Source: Falsiroseomonas sp046052145
GTDB lineage: Bacteria > Pseudomonadota > Alphaproteobacteria > Acetobacterales > Acetobacteraceae
Direction of reading: 5' to 3'
DNA length: 64,000 bases
Assembly: GCA_046052145.1 (NCBI GenBank)
Contig: JBJOMW010000001.1
Span: forward strand, 186,001 to 250,000
Below the pieces are notes generated by a model. That model was not told the DNA's origin and searched no databases. It was given only the letters and a program-made list of their open reading frames with translations. Positions 8,235 to 15,837 of the stretch are shown here, piece by piece (positions within the stretch are counted from its first letter, which is position 1; every line of letters starts with the position of its first letter). The position numbers and the translations under genes were made by a program.

Positions 8235-9860
8235 CTACCGACGATCTGCGCCGCCGCCCTGTCCAAGGCGCCTGGACCCCCAGCCGGCCAGCAGGCTGGC
8301 CGCAGCCAGCAGCAGGATCGGGATGGCGAGCCCCGCCCGCGCAAAGGGCGTCGCGGCGGCCGCCTGCGGCAGCGGCGCCAGCACCACCCCGGTCTCTGCC
8401 AGGCCAAGGCTGGCGACGGTCCGCCCGCGCGCATCGAACACCGCCGAGATGCCGGTCTGCGCCGCGCGCAGCAGCGGCAGCCCTTCCTCCACCGCGCGGA
8501 GCCGCGCCGCCGCCAGATGCTGCCAGGGCCCGGCCGAGATGCCGAACCAGGCATCGTTGGTGATGTTCACCAGGAAGCCCGGGCGCTGGCTGGGCGCGAC
8601 GCGGCCGGGGAAGATCACCTCGTAGCAGATCAGCCCAGCGAAGCCCGGCAGGCCGGGCAGCTCCACGGTGCGAACCCCGGGGCCGGCATCGAAATCCAGC
8701 CGCGACTGCACCAGCCGCACCGGCAGCAGGCCGCGCAGCGGCATGTATTCGCCAAAGGGAACGAGGTGGGTCTTGTCCACCGCATCCAGCAGTGTGCCCG
8801 CCGCATTCAGCGCGACCAGGCTGTTCCACACCCGACGCACGCCGCCCTCGGCGCCGAACTCGGCGCGGACCGCGCCGGCCAGCAGCACGGCTTCGGGCGG
8901 CAGCGGCAACGTGGCCTGGCGCGCGGCCTCGGCGTCATTGGCCAGCAGGAAGGGGCTCGCGGTCTCCGGCCACACCACCAGCACGCGGCTGCCCGGCGCC
9001 TGTTCCTGCGCCAGCTGCACCCCGAAGGCGGTCTGTTCGATGTAGCGGCGGAAGATCGGCCAGCGCGCATCCTCGCGCCACTTCACCTCCTGCGCGACAT
9101 TGCCCTGCACCAGCACGACCGCGACGGGATGCGGCTCCGGCTCCGTGGGCCAGAGCCGCGCGAGGCCGATGGCCGCGAAGAGCGCGAGCGTGCCGGCACC
9201 CGCGACCCAGCCGCGCCGCCCGGCCAGCGGCGCCAAGGCCAGGCCAGCGGTGACCAGCCCGAGCCCGTGCACCCCGATCCAGGCCGCGCCCTGCACCGGC
9301 AGGCTCGCGAAGGCCCAGACCGTGCCGAGCAGGTTCCAGGGAAAGCCGGTGAACAGCACCCCGCGCAGCAGCTCCGCCAGGCTCCAGGCCGCGGCGAAGG
9401 CCAGGATGCGCGGCCAGCCCGGCGCCGCCAGCCGCACCGCCAGCGCCGGCAGGATGGTGAAGGCACCGAGCGGCAGCGCGAGCGCCGGCACCGCGATGGG
9501 CACCAGCCACCAATAGCGCTCGGCCTCGGTCAGGATGGCATTCGTCAGCCAGTGCAGCCCGGCGACATGGAAGCCCCAGCCCCAGGCCAGCCCGATCCAG
9601 GCGGCGCGGCGGGCCGTCGGCGCGGCCGCGGCCATCACCAGCAGCGCTGGCAGGGCCAGCAGCAGGATGGGGATCAGGTGGACCGGCGGCAAAGCGAGGG
9701 CGGCCGATGCGCCAACCGCGAAGGCCAGCGCCAGTGCCCGCCAGAAGCCCGGGCCGTTGAGGTGGCGCGTCAGCACCCCCCGCCAATCGCGGGACAGCGC
9801 GCCGCGCAGCGCCCGGCCCATGCCACCACTTGGTGGGGTTGGGCGTCGGGCGGAGGTCAT
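8235..9860 (-). CDS. lnt: apolipoprotein N-acyltransferase
   Basis: Inner-membrane enzyme adding the third acyl chain to the N-terminal cysteine of lipoproteins, the last step after Lgt and LspA. The 541-residue protein has about six N-terminal membrane segments (residues 40-235), a periplasmic nitrilase-fold domain (about 245-490) and one terminal helix. The catalytic triad is visible: E299 in WPETA, K363 in DKTHLVPFGEY and C412 in CYEV. The ATG at 9860 follows AGGGGG. In many relatives lnt directly follows phoH-ybeY-corC; here it is separated by about 5.7 kb and inverted, so that cluster has been rearranged. Confidence 0.95.
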   Translation of the reverse strand: MTSARRPTPPSGGMGRALRGALSRDWRGVLTRHLNGPGFWRALALAFAVGASAALALPPVHLIPILLLALPALLVMAAAAPTARRAAWIGLAWGWGFHVAGLHWLTNAILTEAERYWWLVPIAVPALALPLGAFTILPALAVRLAAPGWPRILAFAAAWSLAELLRGVLFTGFPWNLLGTVWAFASLPVQGAAWIGVHGLGLVTAGLALAPLAGRRGWVAGAGTLALFAAIGLARLWPTEPEPHPVAVVLVQGNVAQEVKWREDARWPIFRRYIEQTAFGVQLAQEQAPGSRVLVVWPETASPFLLANDAEAARQATLPLPPEAVLLAGAVRAEFGAEGGVRRVWNSLVALNAAGTLLDAVDKTHLVPFGEYMPLRGLLPVRLVQSRLDFDAGPGVRTVELPGLPGFAGLICYEVIFPGRVAPSQRPGFLVNITNDAWFGISAGPWQHLAAARLRAVEEGLPLLRAAQTGISAVFDARGRTVASLGLAETGVVLAPLPQAAAATPFARAGLAIPILLLAAASLLAGWGSRRLGQGGGADRR

Positions 9861-9912
9861 GCGCGCCCCCTGCGCCGAGGGACGCGCGGCGCCAGCGGGG
9901 CGGCCGCCGGGT

Positions 9913-10416
9913 TCAGGCGTTGCCCGCCACCGGCGCGGCGGCGGCCTGGCGGCGGCTCTGCCACAGGGCGACGAAGTCGATCGGCGCCAGCATCACCGGC
10001 GGGAAGCCGCCATCGCGGGTCACATCGGCCAGGATGTTGCGCGCGAAGGGAAAGAGCAGCCGCGGGCATTCCACCAGCAGCACCGGCTCCAGATGTTCCT
10101 GCGGGACGTTCACGGTGAAGACACCGCAATAGGCGAGCTCTGCGATGAAGCAGGCGGTCTCGCCGGCCTTCGCATCGGCGCGGACCTGCAGCGACACCTC
10201 ATACACGTTGGACTGGCCCTGCACCGGGCGCGCCTGCACGTCGAGCGCGATGTCCACCCGCGGCTGCTCGCGGAGCGAGACGAAGATCTCCGGCGCGCCG
10301 GGCACCTCGAAGGAGAGGTCGCGCGTGTATTGCAGGTTCATCTGCAGCGGCGGGGCTGGCTGGCCATTCGCGCCCGCCGGCGGGATCGGGGAAGAGGGGG
10401 GAGCCTGGTCCGACAT
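9913..10416 (-). CDS. secB: protein-export chaperone SecB
   Basis: Cytosolic tetrameric export chaperone that keeps preproteins unfolded and hands them to SecA. The 167-residue protein has a proline-rich leader, then the SecB core: LQMNLQYTRDLSFEVPGAP, a VYEVSLQVRADAKAGE strand pair, and the C-terminal FPFARNILADVTRDGGFPPV helix region. The start at 10416 gives the usual length; the long open frame upstream is antisense to the DUF1194 gene and not real. In other alphaproteobacteria secB sits in the hemE/maf/Tim44 origin-proximal cluster; here it is 12 kb from maf. Confidence 0.95.
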   Translation of the reverse strand: MSDQAPPSSPIPPAGANGQPAPPLQMNLQYTRDLSFEVPGAPEIFVSLREQPRVDIALDVQARPVQGQSNVYEVSLQVRADAKAGETACFIAELAYCGVFTVNVPQEHLEPVLLVECPRLLFPFARNILADVTRDGGFPPVMLAPIDFVALWQSRRQAAAAPVAGNA

Positions 10417-10575
10417 CTGGGAAATCCACTCAGCCTTTCTCGCCGCCGGGGCTAGCACGCCCGCGCCCGGCGGGCCAGCGGCGGCCCGGCATCGCCCCCG
10501 CCGCGAAGGCGGCGCTTGAACCGGGGGCCCGGCTTGCGGTTCCCTGTCCGTCCAGCTGAAGGCGGGAGCCTCGCC

Positions 10576-11301
10576 ATGCGCCGCAGGAGCCTGATCGCCG
10601 CCGGGGCCGCCGCCCTGGCCGGCACCACCGGAGCGGCCCGCGCCGAGGAGCCGGTGGATGTCGCGCTGGTGCTGGCGGTGGATGTCAGCCGATCCATCGA
10701 CGAGGATGAGGCACGGCTGCAGCGCGAAGGCTACCGCAGTGCCGTCGCCGATCCGCGCGTGGTGGAGGCGATCCGCGGCGGCATGCTGGGCGCCATCACC
10801 ATCGCCTATACCGAATGGGCGGGTATCGAGTACCAGCGTCTGGTGATTCCCTGGACGCGCATCGCCAGCCCGCGCGACGCGGAGGGCTGGGCCGCGACGC
10901 TGGCGCAGGCGCCGCGCAGCTCGCTCTCCTGGACCTCCATCTCGGGCGCGATCGACCATGCCCGCCGCGTCATGGCGGAGTGCCCCTTCGAGGCGACGCG
11001 CCGCGTCATCGATGTCTCGGGCGACGGGGTGAACAATAGCGGGCCGCCGGCCGAGCTCGCGCGCGATCGTGCGGTGGCCGAAGGCATCGTGATCAACGGC
11101 CTGCCGATCCTGAACGACCGCCCGACCTTCGGCCGCCCGCCACCCATGCCGCTCGACCAGTATTTCCGGGACAGCGTGGTGGGCGGGCCCGGCGCCTTCG
11201 TCATCGCGGCAGAGGATTTCGAGGCCTTCGGCACCGCGGTGCGCCGCAAGCTGATCCGCGAGATCGCGGGCCGCGCTGGCACCGCCTGGGAGCACGCCTG
11301 A
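10576..11301 (+). CDS. DUF1194 secreted von Willebrand factor A domain protein
   Basis: Exported protein of 241 residues. The N-terminus has three arginines and a hydrophobic stretch ending in an ARA/EE cleavage site near residue 23, compatible with Sec or Tat export. The body is a VWA domain with the MIDAS metal motif D-V-S-R-S (about residue 35), a SWTSISGAIDHA segment and RRVIDVSGDGVNNSG. DUF1194 proteins are periplasmic and of unknown function, probably metal-dependent adhesion or interaction modules. The ATG at 10576 follows GGCGGGAG. It diverges from secB and may be cotranscribed with the small membrane protein at 11337. Confidence 0.83.
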   Translation: MRRRSLIAAGAAALAGTTGAARAEEPVDVALVLAVDVSRSIDEDEARLQREGYRSAVADPRVVEAIRGGMLGAITIAYTEWAGIEYQRLVIPWTRIASPRDAEGWAATLAQAPRSSLSWTSISGAIDHARRVMAECPFEATRRVIDVSGDGVNNSGPPAELARDRAVAEGIVINGLPILNDRPTFGRPPPMPLDQYFRDSVVGGPGAFVIAAEDFEAFGTAVRRKLIREIAGRAGTAWEHA

Positions 11302-11336
11302 TCCTGCACGCCATCCTGCGGCTGTGGCGCGGCGAG

Positions 11337-11603
11337 GTGCCGCTTGCACGCGCCTTCTGGCACTGGGCGGTGCTGGCCGGGCTGCCGCTCAACCTGCTCG
11401 CCACCTTCGTCTCGCTGCTGCTGCTGACGCAGCGCGAGACAGGGTGGGCGCTGGTCGTCGGGCATGCGGTGACGGTGCCCTACAACATCCTCGTCGCGGT
11501 GGGCGTCTGGCGCGCTGCCATGCGCTATGCCGGCCCGCGTTTGCTGGCGGAGCTTGCGCGCGCGCTGACGCTGGCCGGTGCGGTAGTGTTGAGTGTGGTG
11601 TGA
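11337..11603 (+). CDS. small two-helix membrane protein
   Basis: Protein of 88 residues with three hydrophobic stretches (WAVLAGLPLNLLATFVSLLLL near 10-30, ALVVGHAVTVPYNILVAVGVW near 38-58, and a terminal LTLAGAVVLSVV). The first in-frame ATG/GTG is the GTG at 11337; coding-like sequence continues upstream in frame to 11304 without a standard start codon, so the N-terminus is uncertain. It lies 35 bases after the DUF1194 stop. No family is recognised. An uncharacterised inner-membrane partner of the DUF1194 protein is possible but unproven. Confidence 0.55.
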   Translation: MPLARAFWHWAVLAGLPLNLLATFVSLLLLTQRETGWALVVGHAVTVPYNILVAVGVWRAAMRYAGPRLLAELARALTLAGAVVLSVV

Positions 11604-11607
11604 TATG

Positions 11608-11712
11608 CCCTCAGACGCCGGGCGCGGCCTCCGGCCGCTTGGCTTCGCGGCACTTGCCGCGGCGGCCGTTCGGCCGCTCGGCCGGCGTTACACGCCGGCC
11701 GCCATCGGATCA
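11608..11712 (+). repeat. multi-hairpin repeat, family 1, copy A
   Basis: A GC-rich element made of four consecutive hairpins: GCGGCC/GGCCGC (11624-11638), CGCGGC/GCCGCG (11646-11661), GCGGCCG/CGGCCGC (11662-11677) and GGCCGGCG/CGCCGGCC (11680-11700), ending in GCCGCCATCGGA. A second copy in the opposite orientation is at 57531-57636. The two align over about 105 bases, and the hairpin arms differ in a paired, compensatory way. It lies between convergent genes. There is no T-tract, so it is not a simple terminator. Confidence 0.85.
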
Positions 11713-11735
11713 CCCGACGCGCGCGACGACATGAC

Positions 11736-12155
11736 TCAACGCTCCACATCCTCGATCGAAAGGCCGAAGGCGGCCACGCCCTCGGCCAGAAGGTCGCCGA
11801 GATTGTCCGTCGCCAGCAGATACGCCGCCGCGTCGCGCCCCTCATTGCGCTCGGCGGCGAGTGCGCGCGCCTCCTCCCAGTCCTCCGCGCCATGGTCACC
11901 GCGGCCGATCCAGGTTAGCGCGATCAGGCTCGCCTGCTCATCCTCGTTCAGATCGGCGATGAAGGCGCGGAGTGCGCCTGCCGTCATGTCGTCGGGCGTC
12001 TGCTGCAGCAGCGCTGCCTCGCTGTCCTCATCCTCCGAGACCTGGGCGGGGTCGGTCTCTTCCTTGCCCTGCAGGGCGCGGGCGTGATCGACGATCGTCG
12101 CCACTGCCTCGAGGCTGATGCCGAGATCCACCTCGTCCTCGGGCGCGCCGGACAT
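11736..12155 (-). CDS. DUF3775 domain protein
   Basis: Small acidic cytoplasmic protein of 139 residues. It contains the DUF3775 core ALRAFIADLNEDEQASLIAL-TWIGRGD with EEARALAAERN and a YLLATDNLGDLLAEG ending, typical of this alphaproteobacterial family. The ATG at 12155 is preceded by GAGGAAAGGGG, which rejects a longer reading from 12182. No function is known. No operon partner is evident; the neighbouring aldo/keto reductase is on the same strand but starts independently. Confidence 0.8.
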   Translation of the reverse strand: MSGAPEDEVDLGISLEAVATIVDHARALQGKEETDPAQVSEDEDSEAALLQQTPDDMTAGALRAFIADLNEDEQASLIALTWIGRGDHGAEDWEEARALAAERNEGRDAAAYLLATDNLGDLLAEGVAAFGLSIEDVER

Positions 12156-12218
12156 CGCATTCCCCTTTCCTCGCCGACCCAATAGGCGGGCAGGGGAGGC
12201 AAGGTTCCGCGGGACGGA

Positions 12219-13046
12219 TCAGCCCCCGGCCCAGTCCGGCGCGAAGGTGGGGTTCACGAAGCGGCGATCCTTCGGCAGTGCGGCCAGCGCGGCGAGGTCG
12301 GCGGCATCGAGCCGGAGCGCCAGCGCGCCCAGATTCTCCTTCTGCCGCGCGGGGGAGGCGGCCTTCGGCACCATCGCCACACCCTCCTGCGCCAGCAGCC
12401 AGGCGAGTGCGACCTGCGCCAGCGTCGCGCCATGCTTCGCCGCCACCTGACGCACAGCCGGCAGGTCGAGGTTCTCGCCCTTGGCCAGTGGCGAATAGGC
12501 CGTGAGCGCCATGCCCGCCGCGCGGGTGATGCCCAAGAGCTTCGACTGGTCGAGCAGCAGGTGGCATTCGACCTGCAGACAGGCGAGCTCCACGCCTTCC
12601 GCGATCGCGCGCTGCAACAGGCGCGGGGGAAAATTCGACACGCCGATCGCCTTCGCGCGCCCTTCAGCACGGATCGCCGCCAGCGTGCGCAGCGCATCCG
12701 GCAGGTCGAGATCGGGGCTCGGCCAATGGATCAGCAGCAGGTCCACATAGGGCGTCGCGAGCCGCGCGAGGGAGGCATCGAAGGCCTGGCGAATCGCCGC
12801 ACCCTTGGGCTTGTCCCACCAGATCTTGGTGGTGAGGAACACATCGGCGCGCGGCAGGCCGGCGGCCGCGATGCCGGCGCCCACCGCATCCTCGTTCCCA
12901 TACATCTCGGCTGTGTCCACGTGGCGGTAGCCGAGCGCCAGCGCGCTTTCGACCGCCGCCTGGCATTCCGCGCCCTTCATCGGCCAGGTGCCGAGGCCGA
13001 TGCGCGGCATGCGCATGCCGGGGGCATTGAGGATGGGCATGTCCAT
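12219..13046 (-). CDS. aldo/keto reductase
   Basis: NADPH-dependent carbonyl reductase of about 275 residues, in the AKR group that includes 2,5-diketo-D-gluconate reductases. The catalytic tetrad is present: D44 and Y49 in DTAEMYGNE, K in FLTTKIWW near residue 74, and H in LLLIHWPSPD near 107. The C-terminal half has ECHLLLDQ and the cofactor loop VPKAASPARQKENL. Start at 13046 or two codons later. The gene ends 13 bases before the WD40 gene on the same strand, so the two could be cotranscribed. Substrate unknown. Confidence 0.88.
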   Translation of the reverse strand: MDMPILNAPGMRMPRIGLGTWPMKGAECQAAVESALALGYRHVDTAEMYGNEDAVGAGIAAAGLPRADVFLTTKIWWDKPKGAAIRQAFDASLARLATPYVDLLLIHWPSPDLDLPDALRTLAAIRAEGRAKAIGVSNFPPRLLQRAIAEGVELACLQVECHLLLDQSKLLGITRAAGMALTAYSPLAKGENLDLPAVRQVAAKHGATLAQVALAWLLAQEGVAMVPKAASPARQKENLGALALRLDAADLAALAALPKDRRFVNPTFAPDWAGG

Positions 13047-13058
13047 CGGCTGTATTCC

Positions 13059-14078
13059 CTATCGCCGCGCGAGATCGATGAGGCCGGCGCGCCCGCCCTC
13101 GGTGCCGAAGGCCAGCAGCGCGCCATTCGGGCTCCAGGCGAGCGCAGAAACAGCACTGCCGGATGGCGGCGCGACGGGCACGATCTTGCCGGATGCGATC
13201 TCCGCGATCAGCACCAGCCCGTCGCCGAAGCCGGCCGCGACCACCTCATGCTGCGGATGGCAGGCGACGGCGCTGCACAGCACGTCATCGCCGCCGGCGA
13301 TCTCGGTCGGCGCCTTGCCCATCGGGCCGCCGCCGAAGAAGGGCCAGAGCACGACGGATTCCGCCCCGCTGGTGGCCAGCCAGCGTCCCTTCGCGGTGAA
13401 GGAGAGGCTGCGCGTTTTCCCCGGATAGCCGGACATGCGCATGTGCTGGCCGTCCGTGAGGCGCCAGCCATGCAGGGAAGGTTCCTGCATCGCGGTGACC
13501 ACATGCGTGCCATCGGGTGAGAAGGCGATGCCGTGATGGCTGCCCTTCCATTCCAGCACGCGCGGCTTGTCTTCCTTCGCGGCGACGAACCAGAGCGAGG
13601 CGCCATTGTAGTGGCTGGCCGCGATCCGCTTGCCCTTGCCGTCGAAGGCGATGCCGCCGACCGAAGACGGATGCGTCAGCGTCTTGAGCGGCCCGCCCGG
13701 GCCGAGGACATGCAGCGCCTTGCCGACCGCGGCGGCGCGCACGCCAGCATCGCTGGCGGCGACATGGTCCACCCATTTGCCCTTGTAGTCGGCGATCTTC
13801 GTCGCCGTGCCGTCGGGCGCGATGCGCATCAGCAACCCGTCATCGCCGCCCGTCAGCCAGCCATCCTTCATGTCCGCGCAAGCCGAGAGGATCGCGCCGT
13901 CATGCGCGGTGGTGCTGGCCCAATCGCCCTCCATGCCGGCGCGATGGACCGTGCCGTCGGTCACGGCGAAGGCGAGGCGGTTGGCCGCGTCGAAGACAGC
14001 GCCGATCACCCAGGCGCCGAGATCGGCGGCGCGTCCGCGCTGGGCGAGGAGGAAATCGGCTTCGGAGACGTCAGCCAT
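13059..14078 (-). CDS. WD40 repeat protein coupled to COG0523 GTPase
   Basis: Soluble protein of 339 residues with seven-bladed beta-propeller character. WD-like units recur about every 40 residues, for example VGGIAFDGKGKRIAASHYNGASLWF, HHGIAFSPDGTHVVTAMQEP, TRSLSFTAKGRWLATSGAES and VSALAWSPNGALLAFGTEGG. No signal peptide. Its start overlaps the stop of the upstream COG0523 gene by 8 bases, so translation is coupled, and this pairing recurs in alphaproteobacteria. It is therefore a likely partner or client of the metal chaperone, but its biochemical role is unknown. Confidence 0.83.
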   Translation of the reverse strand: MADVSEADFLLAQRGRAADLGAWVIGAVFDAANRLAFAVTDGTVHRAGMEGDWASTTAHDGAILSACADMKDGWLTGGDDGLLMRIAPDGTATKIADYKGKWVDHVAASDAGVRAAAVGKALHVLGPGGPLKTLTHPSSVGGIAFDGKGKRIAASHYNGASLWFVAAKEDKPRVLEWKGSHHGIAFSPDGTHVVTAMQEPSLHGWRLTDGQHMRMSGYPGKTRSLSFTAKGRWLATSGAESVVLWPFFGGGPMGKAPTEIAGGDDVLCSAVACHPQHEVVAAGFGDGLVLIAEIASGKIVPVAPPSGSAVSALAWSPNGALLAFGTEGGRAGLIDLARR

Positions 14079-15063
14079 CGACCTGGCAGCCCTCGAATCC
14101 GCGGCGGAGCTGCGGGCGGTTCAGGTCGCGGCCGATGAAGACGATCTTCGACTTGCGCGGATCGCCGTCCTTCACATCGCCGATGTAGTCGCCATCGGCG
14201 ATCATGTGCACGGCCTGGAAGGCGAAGCGGCGGTTGTCGCCGGCATAATGCAGGATGCCCTTGGTGCGCAGCAGGTCCTGGCCCTTCGATTGCAGCAGCT
14301 GGTTGATCCAGACGTTGAATTTCTCCGCGTCGATCGGGCGCGACACTTCGAAGCTGACGCTGTTCACCTCGCTGTCGTGTTCGTGGTGATCCTCACCGGA
14401 GAGGAAGTCCGGCTCCTTCTCCAGGATGCGGGCGAGGTTGAAGGCGTCGCGGCCGATGACGGCATCCAGCGGCACGTCGGACTTCGTCGCGCGGCGGATC
14501 TCGGCATAGGGGTTGATGGCCTTGATCATCCGCTCGACCTCAGCGGCCTCGGCTTCCGTCACCAGGTCCATCTTGTTGAGCACCAGGATGTCGGCGAAGG
14601 CGACCTGTTCCTGCGCCTCGGCGCTGTCCTTGAGCCGCGCGGGCAGGTGCTTCGCATCCACCACGGTGACGATGGCGTCGAGCCGCGTCGCGCGCTTCAC
14701 ATCCTCATCCACGAAGAAGGTCTGCGCGACCGGGGCGGGGTCGGCCAGCCCGGTCGTCTCGACGATGATCCCGTCGAAGCGGCCCTTGCGCTTCATCAGC
14801 CCGCCGATGATGCGGATCAGGTCGCCGCGAACGGTGCAGCAGATGCAGCCATTGTTCATCTCGAACACTTCCTCGTCCGCATCGACGACGAGGTCGTTGT
14901 CCACGCCAAGCTCACCGAATTCGTTGATCACCACGGCGAATTTCCGGCCGTGATTCTCGGACAGGATGCGGTTGAGCAGCGTGGTCTTGCCGGCGCCGAG
15001 GTAGCCGGTGAGGACCGTGACGGGAACCTGGTCGGCGGGGGCGGTGCTGCTGGGGTCGGACAT
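14071..15063 (-). CDS. COG0523 (CobW/ZNG1-type) metal-chaperone GTPase
   Basis: P-loop GTPase of 330 residues that couples GTP hydrolysis to metal delivery, usually zinc. Walker A GYLGAGKTT is at residues 20-28. The metal motif C-x-C-C is at C73/C75/C76 (GCICCTVRGDL), the G-motif NKMD is near residue 168, and a histidine-containing segment EDHHEHD near 220 resembles a metal-binding insert. The C-terminal CobW domain (about 225-325) contains LLRTKGILHYAG. It overlaps the WD40 gene by 8 bases. Zinc is inferred from the family; no Zur-type operator was recognised upstream. Confidence 0.9.
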   Translation of the reverse strand: MSDPSSTAPADQVPVTVLTGYLGAGKTTLLNRILSENHGRKFAVVINEFGELGVDNDLVVDADEEVFEMNNGCICCTVRGDLIRIIGGLMKRKGRFDGIIVETTGLADPAPVAQTFFVDEDVKRATRLDAIVTVVDAKHLPARLKDSAEAQEQVAFADILVLNKMDLVTEAEAAEVERMIKAINPYAEIRRATKSDVPLDAVIGRDAFNLARILEKEPDFLSGEDHHEHDSEVNSVSFEVSRPIDAEKFNVWINQLLQSKGQDLLRTKGILHYAGDNRRFAFQAVHMIADGDYIGDVKDGDPRKSKIVFIGRDLNRPQLRRGFEGCQVDG

Positions 15064-15134
15064 GGCGATGCGTTCCGGTCTGTCTGTCGGCGGCCGTTAT
15101 ATGGGAAGGGCGGCGTGCTTCCACCCCGCGGGGG

Positions 15135-15776
15135 TCAATCCGTCAGCCGCCAGCACCTTCGGTCGCCGGCCATGAGGCGGTGCAGATCGAGACAATGGCG
15201 CAGCAAAGCGCGGTTGCCCGGCCAGCGGACCAGGATGCGCGCACGTTCGAGCACCGTTTCGGACAAAAAGGGCCGGGGCAGGCGGTCCGGCGGGCAGGGC
15301 AGGGCGTCCAGCAGGCCGAGATGCTTGGCGAAGAGCAGCTGGCCGATGTTGAGCAGCCGCGTGGCGCGGCGCCAGGCCCGGGCGATGCGCCAGCCCAGCG
15401 GGTCCAGCACGCGGCGGATCTCGGGGCGGTCGGAGAGGCCGAGCAGCAAGCGGCCCAGCACCCCGGCGCGGGCGGCGCGGCGGAGCGTGCGGTGGGCGGT
15501 GTCGGGTTTGCCCAGATGCTCCGGCAGGCTGCGCCAGGGGCCGGAGGAACAGGCGACCCAGAAGATCGCGTCCCAGCTCCGGCGGGGGTTCTCGGCCGGG
15601 CGGCCACGGCGCGGGGCCAGGATGGGCGTGACCAGCGGTTCGATCAGCGCCCATTCGGCATCCGTCATCGGCGCCCAAGGGTGGCGGGCATAGCGACGGG
15701 GCCGGAAGCCCGGCGGGCCCTCAGGGAGCGGTTCGAGGAGGGTGAGGAGGGGATCGCGCATAGGCCAGGGTGGCAT
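15135..15776 (-). CDS. orphan IS5-type transposase N-terminal domain protein (DUF4096)
   Basis: Protein of 213 residues. Residues 37-100 match the DUF4096 DNA-binding domain of IS5-group transposases (MTDAEWALIEPLV, then RRGRPAENPRRSWDAIFWVA and WRSLPEHLG). The remainder is an unfamiliar arginine/leucine-rich helical region with no recognisable DDE catalytic core. It is an intact frame rather than a decayed one, and I saw no terminal inverted repeats around it. It could be a domesticated DNA-binding protein or a chimeric remnant. The start is uncertain: ATG at 15776 or 15761. Confidence 0.6.
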   Translation of the reverse strand: MPPWPMRDPLLTLLEPLPEGPPGFRPRRYARHPWAPMTDAEWALIEPLVTPILAPRRGRPAENPRRSWDAIFWVACSSGPWRSLPEHLGKPDTAHRTLRRAARAGVLGRLLLGLSDRPEIRRVLDPLGWRIARAWRRATRLLNIGQLLFAKHLGLLDALPCPPDRLPRPFLSETVLERARILVRWPGNRALLRHCLDLHRLMAGDRRCWRLTD

Positions 15777-15837
15777 TGGCCGCCCTGGCCGATCAAGGAA
15801 TAAATGCCTCTTCCTCGCCTCCCGAGGAGGCGTTGCC

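Noticed and set aside
15135..15776. Complete insertion sequence
   Set aside because: No DDE catalytic domain, no terminal inverted repeats and no target duplication could be seen.
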